Assembly: GCA_025458755.1 (NCBI GenBank)
Contig: JALORT010000066.1
Span: forward strand, 1 to 8,321
DNA length: 8,321 nt
Origin: Methylotetracoccus sp.
Lineage (GTDB): Bacteria; Pseudomonadota; Gammaproteobacteria; Methylococcales; Methylococcaceae
Reading direction: 5' to 3'
The position numbers were made by a program, and so were the translations under genes. Shown here one piece after another: positions 7,501-8,321 of this stretch. The notes below the pieces were generated by a model. That model made no database searches. It worked only from the letters and a program-made list of their open reading frames with translations, and was not told the origin of the DNA. Position 1 is the stretch's first letter. Every line of letters starts with the position of its first letter.

Positions 7501-7645
7501 TGCAACCGGGCCGGGCTCGGAAATACAAAGACCACTGGCCATCGTCGGCGTCGGCGGACTGATGACCTCGACGCTGCTGACGCTGATCATCCTGCCGATT
7601 CTGTATCGCCGCTTCGGCGACAGTGGGGCTTCCGGCCGTGGATGA
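4580..7645 (+). CDS. Inner-membrane RND pump of the heavy-metal efflux (CzcA/CusA) family, substrate unknown
   Basis: This 1021-residue proton-driven antiporter is full length. Visible parts: TM1 about 13-31, then PIDAFPDVSPTQVK and PGMTPEEVETRITAPIE; first periplasmic region with YWARQQVAERLNGVWG; TM2-6 about 341-497; TM7 about 523-541; second periplasmic region; five C-terminal TMs from about 857. TM4 carries AIGKLVDPAVVVVEN (395-409), the AIGxxxDxAxxxxEN form; D401 corresponds to CusA D405 and E408 to its Glu. The Zn/Co-type DFGxxxDGAxxxVEN form is absent. Against CusA as I recall it, M662 (TEMLSG) keeps M672, but M573 and M623 align with Q561 and E612. CusA E939 and K984 align with L924 (GIAVLNG) and Val (RLRPVLMT), as in CzcA. 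A metal substrate is inferred from the family only. GTG at 4580 starts one base after the adaptor stop. Confidence 0.93.
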   Translation: MARLIEFALTQRILVLVLALLLAGGGYLAVVGIPIDAFPDVSPTQVKIIVKAPGMTPEEVETRITAPIEVELLGIPKQTMLRSIAKYALTDITIDFAEGTDIYWARQQVAERLNGVWGSIPDGVQGGIAPMTTPLGEMFMFTVEGGDLNLMETRNLLDWVIRPALRTVPGVADVNTLGGMVRSYEVVPDNARMTSRGVTTDDLIRALQSNNRDDGAGRLIEGEEALLVRAQGRIRNLDDARAIVVANREGASITVRDVAEVRIGALTRYGAVSQDGKGEVSEGLVLSLRGANARQVIADLQQKIKEIQPALPDGVELRTFYDRGKLVERAIATMVGALKEATVLVIILLMLFLGDIRAALTVAAILPLAALFTFLLMRQFDLTANLMSLGGLAIAIGKLVDPAVVVVENITTHLSDPEKSARMPRLHLIYRAMREVAAPVVSGSMIIGIVFVPLLTLEGLEGKLFRPVAFTNVFAMSGSLLLSLFVIPVLASFVMGRTPHREPWLARKLHELYQPALVYCLRHSRWVVVGAALLLLATAIAYSRIGKTFMPTMDEGDIIVQVEKLPSITLDESVRLDRRIQKAIMDHVPEVTRIVARVGADEIGLDPMGLNETDTFMVLKPREQWRMDSKEELIEDIRKVLTTIPGIAYGFTQPIQMRVTEMLSGVRGDVAIKLYGPDLNVLNTKAREIADLLHNIPGSSDVFTARNQGMQYLQVQIDRLAAGRLGLDGDTLEQMLRAQIEGLRLGIVQEGIQRTPLLLRGAGDASHFSTLQITLPSGARVPLSAVAKIERVEGVVSIARERGQRFAVVRSNVQGRDLVGFVDEARSAVAERIELPQGYFIAWGGQFENQQRAAARLALVIPVSIGLIFLLLFATFGSVRQAALVLSNIPLALIGGVFGLWWAGEYLSVSASVGFISLLGIAVLNGVVMVTYFNRLRALGMSMEEVVVTGAVRRLRPVLMTASIAAFGLIPLLYATGPGSEIQRPLAIVGVGGLMTSTLLTLIILPILYRRFGDSGASGRG

Positions 7646-7943
7646 AACCTATTGCCTCATCGCGCTGACCGTCCCGCCGGCGCTGGAGGAGACGATCGTC
7701 GACTGGCTGCTGAACCTCGAAAACGGCAGCGGCTTTACCAGTTTTCCGGTCAGCGGTCATTCCAGCGAGCTGGCAGGCCTGACGCTGGCCGAACAGGTCA
7801 GCGGACGCAAGCGTCAGGTTCGCTTCGAGATCTGTGTGCCCCAATCCGCGGCGGACACGCTGCTCAGCCGGCTGCAGCAGGACTTCACGGGGACCGGCAT
7901 ACGCTACTGGACGGCCCCGGTCCAGCATCAGGGCAAGGTGTAA
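7638..7943 (+). CDS. DUF3240 family small protein, likely accessory to the efflux pump
   Basis: The protein has 101 residues and no signal peptide or membrane segment, so it is probably cytosolic. Landmarks VPPALEETIVDWLL, GFTSFPVSGHSSE, LTLAEQVSGRKRQV and GIRYWTAPV match the DUF3240 family as I remember it. Members often lie downstream of heavy-metal RND pumps, and their function is unknown. The alternation of strands and helices suggests a ferredoxin-like fold similar to PII or CutA, which would fit a ligand-sensing role; this is inference. GTG at 7638 (MDETYCLIALTVPP) overlaps the last eight bases of the pump gene and gives the usual N-terminus; GTG at 7623 would add five residues (MGLPA). 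GGGG at 7625-7628 is the only weak ribosome site. It is the last gene of the operon. Confidence 0.82.
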   Translation: MDETYCLIALTVPPALEETIVDWLLNLENGSGFTSFPVSGHSSELAGLTLAEQVSGRKRQVRFEICVPQSAADTLLSRLQQDFTGTGIRYWTAPVQHQGKV

Positions 7944-8030
7944 AGTCCCGGCCTGAGCCCCGCGCCAATTGTGGTCAAGCGGATGTCGTGGTTTGGTCTG
8001 GCGGACCGGCGATCTCCGCGGGCGGGACAG

Positions 8031-8060
8031 CCGTACGGCGGATTCGCACAGCAATCCGCC
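8031..8060 (+). repeat. REP-like palindromic element, copy 1
   Basis: GGCGGATT (8037-8044) and AATCCGCC (8053-8060) are perfect inverted arms around an 8-base loop. The element begins CCGTACGGCGGATTCG (8031-8046). The same 16-mer, with two mismatches, occurs on the minus strand at 8179-8194. I recall this kind of CCGTAnGGCGGATT...AATCCGCC palindrome as dispersed in many proteobacterial genomes. Confidence 0.6.
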
Positions 8061-8157
8061 ATGATTCGGGAGAGGGGCCGCCGCAGGGTTCCATCGTGCA
8101 GCGCGCGTTGTCCGCGGGTCGGTTGTTTCGGGTCTTGATGGGGCGGCGATGCGGCTT

Positions 8158-8194
8158 CGGCGGATTTTCGCTACGCTCCGAATCCGCTTTACGG
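8158..8194 (-). repeat. REP-like palindromic element, copy 2 (opposite orientation)
   Basis: On the minus strand the element starts CCGTAAAGCGGATTCG (8194 to 8179) and ends AATCCGCCG (8166 to 8158). GCGGATT and AATCCGC form 7-bp arms around a 14-base loop that contains the inner palindrome AGCGTAGC-like sequence. It shares 14 of 16 bases with copy 1 and faces it across about 130 bases. Confidence 0.6.
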
Positions 8195-8321
8195 GCTACA
8201 GCCGCTGTGACCGCGGCCAAACTCATAGCGGTGGCGGTTGTTCGCAGGCGGCGCCGAGCTTAGCCGCTTCGGTGTTCTGCGCCGTCGAGTGCCTCTTGAC
8301 GTTTTTCGTTCGCCATCTAAA

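Larger units (their letters stand above)
7944..8321. other. Non-coding tail with REP-like palindromes
   Basis: No frame here gives a recognisable protein. A minus-strand frame (7975-8226) reads through the palindromes and gives an Arg/Pro-rich product typical of translated repeats. I see no hairpin followed by a U-run after the operon's stop at 7943, so an intrinsic terminator is not evident. Small palindromes include ACAGC-C-GCTGT at 8198-8208. TTGACG at 8296-8301 could be a -35 element, but a matching -10 would lie at or beyond the right edge. Confidence 0.55.

Noticed and set aside
2201..7645. Naming the three efflux genes cusC, cusB and cusA or czcC, czcB and czcA
   Set aside because: The general family is clear, but the metal-binding methionines and TM4 signature fit neither characterised system fully, so a symbol would imply a substrate that the sequence does not show.
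7652..8263. Plus-strand 203-codon frame across the last gene and tail
   Set aside because: It overlaps the DUF3240 gene in another frame, has Arg/Pro-rich composition and runs through the REP-like palindromes.
8260..8316. Minus-strand 18-residue frame starting MANEKRQEALDGAEHRSG
   Set aside because: It is very short, a stop codon directly precedes its ATG, and no ribosome site can be seen within the few bases left before the edge.
8296..8321. TTGACG as a promoter at the right edge
   Set aside because: The -10 region would fall at or past the last base, so it cannot be judged.

Overview
The window looks like chromosomal DNA from a GC-rich Gram-negative bacterium. The evidence is a three-part RND efflux system that spans two membranes, an exported multiheme c-type cytochrome, a sigma-54-type promoter, and intergenic palindromes of the GCGGATT...AATCCGC kind. 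I recall such palindromes from beta- and gammaproteobacteria. I cannot name a genus. I saw no tRNA, rRNA, CRISPR array or transposase gene.

Layout. On the minus strand, 1677 down to the left edge holds the first 559 codons of a multiheme cytochrome; its C-terminus lies outside the window. It has a signal peptide, two tandem 100-residue Ig-like beta repeats, then at least five CxxCH heme sites. A near-consensus -24/-12 (RpoN) promoter lies 39 bases before its start codon. A divergent intergenic region (about 1678-2200) follows. It contains a perfect GC-rich hairpin and four scattered TGTGG/CCACA pentamers that could be activator sites.

On the plus strand is a tightly packed four-gene operon: outer-membrane factor (about 2201-3490), periplasmic adaptor (3487-4578), inner-membrane RND pump of the heavy-metal-efflux class (4580-7645) and a small DUF3240-type protein (7638-7943). 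The stop and start codons overlap or nearly touch at every junction, which suggests translational coupling. The three Czc/Cus-like proteins should form one export channel from periplasm or inner membrane to the outside. The small cytosolic protein is a likely accessory or sensor. The pump lacks two of the three methionines of the E. coli CusA Cu(I)/Ag(I) site, and the adaptor lacks the CusB N-terminal methionines, so the name Cus should not be copied over. The substrate is unknown.

The tail (7944-8321) holds no convincing gene. It carries two REP-like palindromes in opposite orientation, resembling a REPIN. The most interesting points are the RpoN promoter on the Ig-repeat/multiheme cytochrome fusion, the altered metal-site and proton-relay residues of the pump, and the coupled DUF3240 gene.
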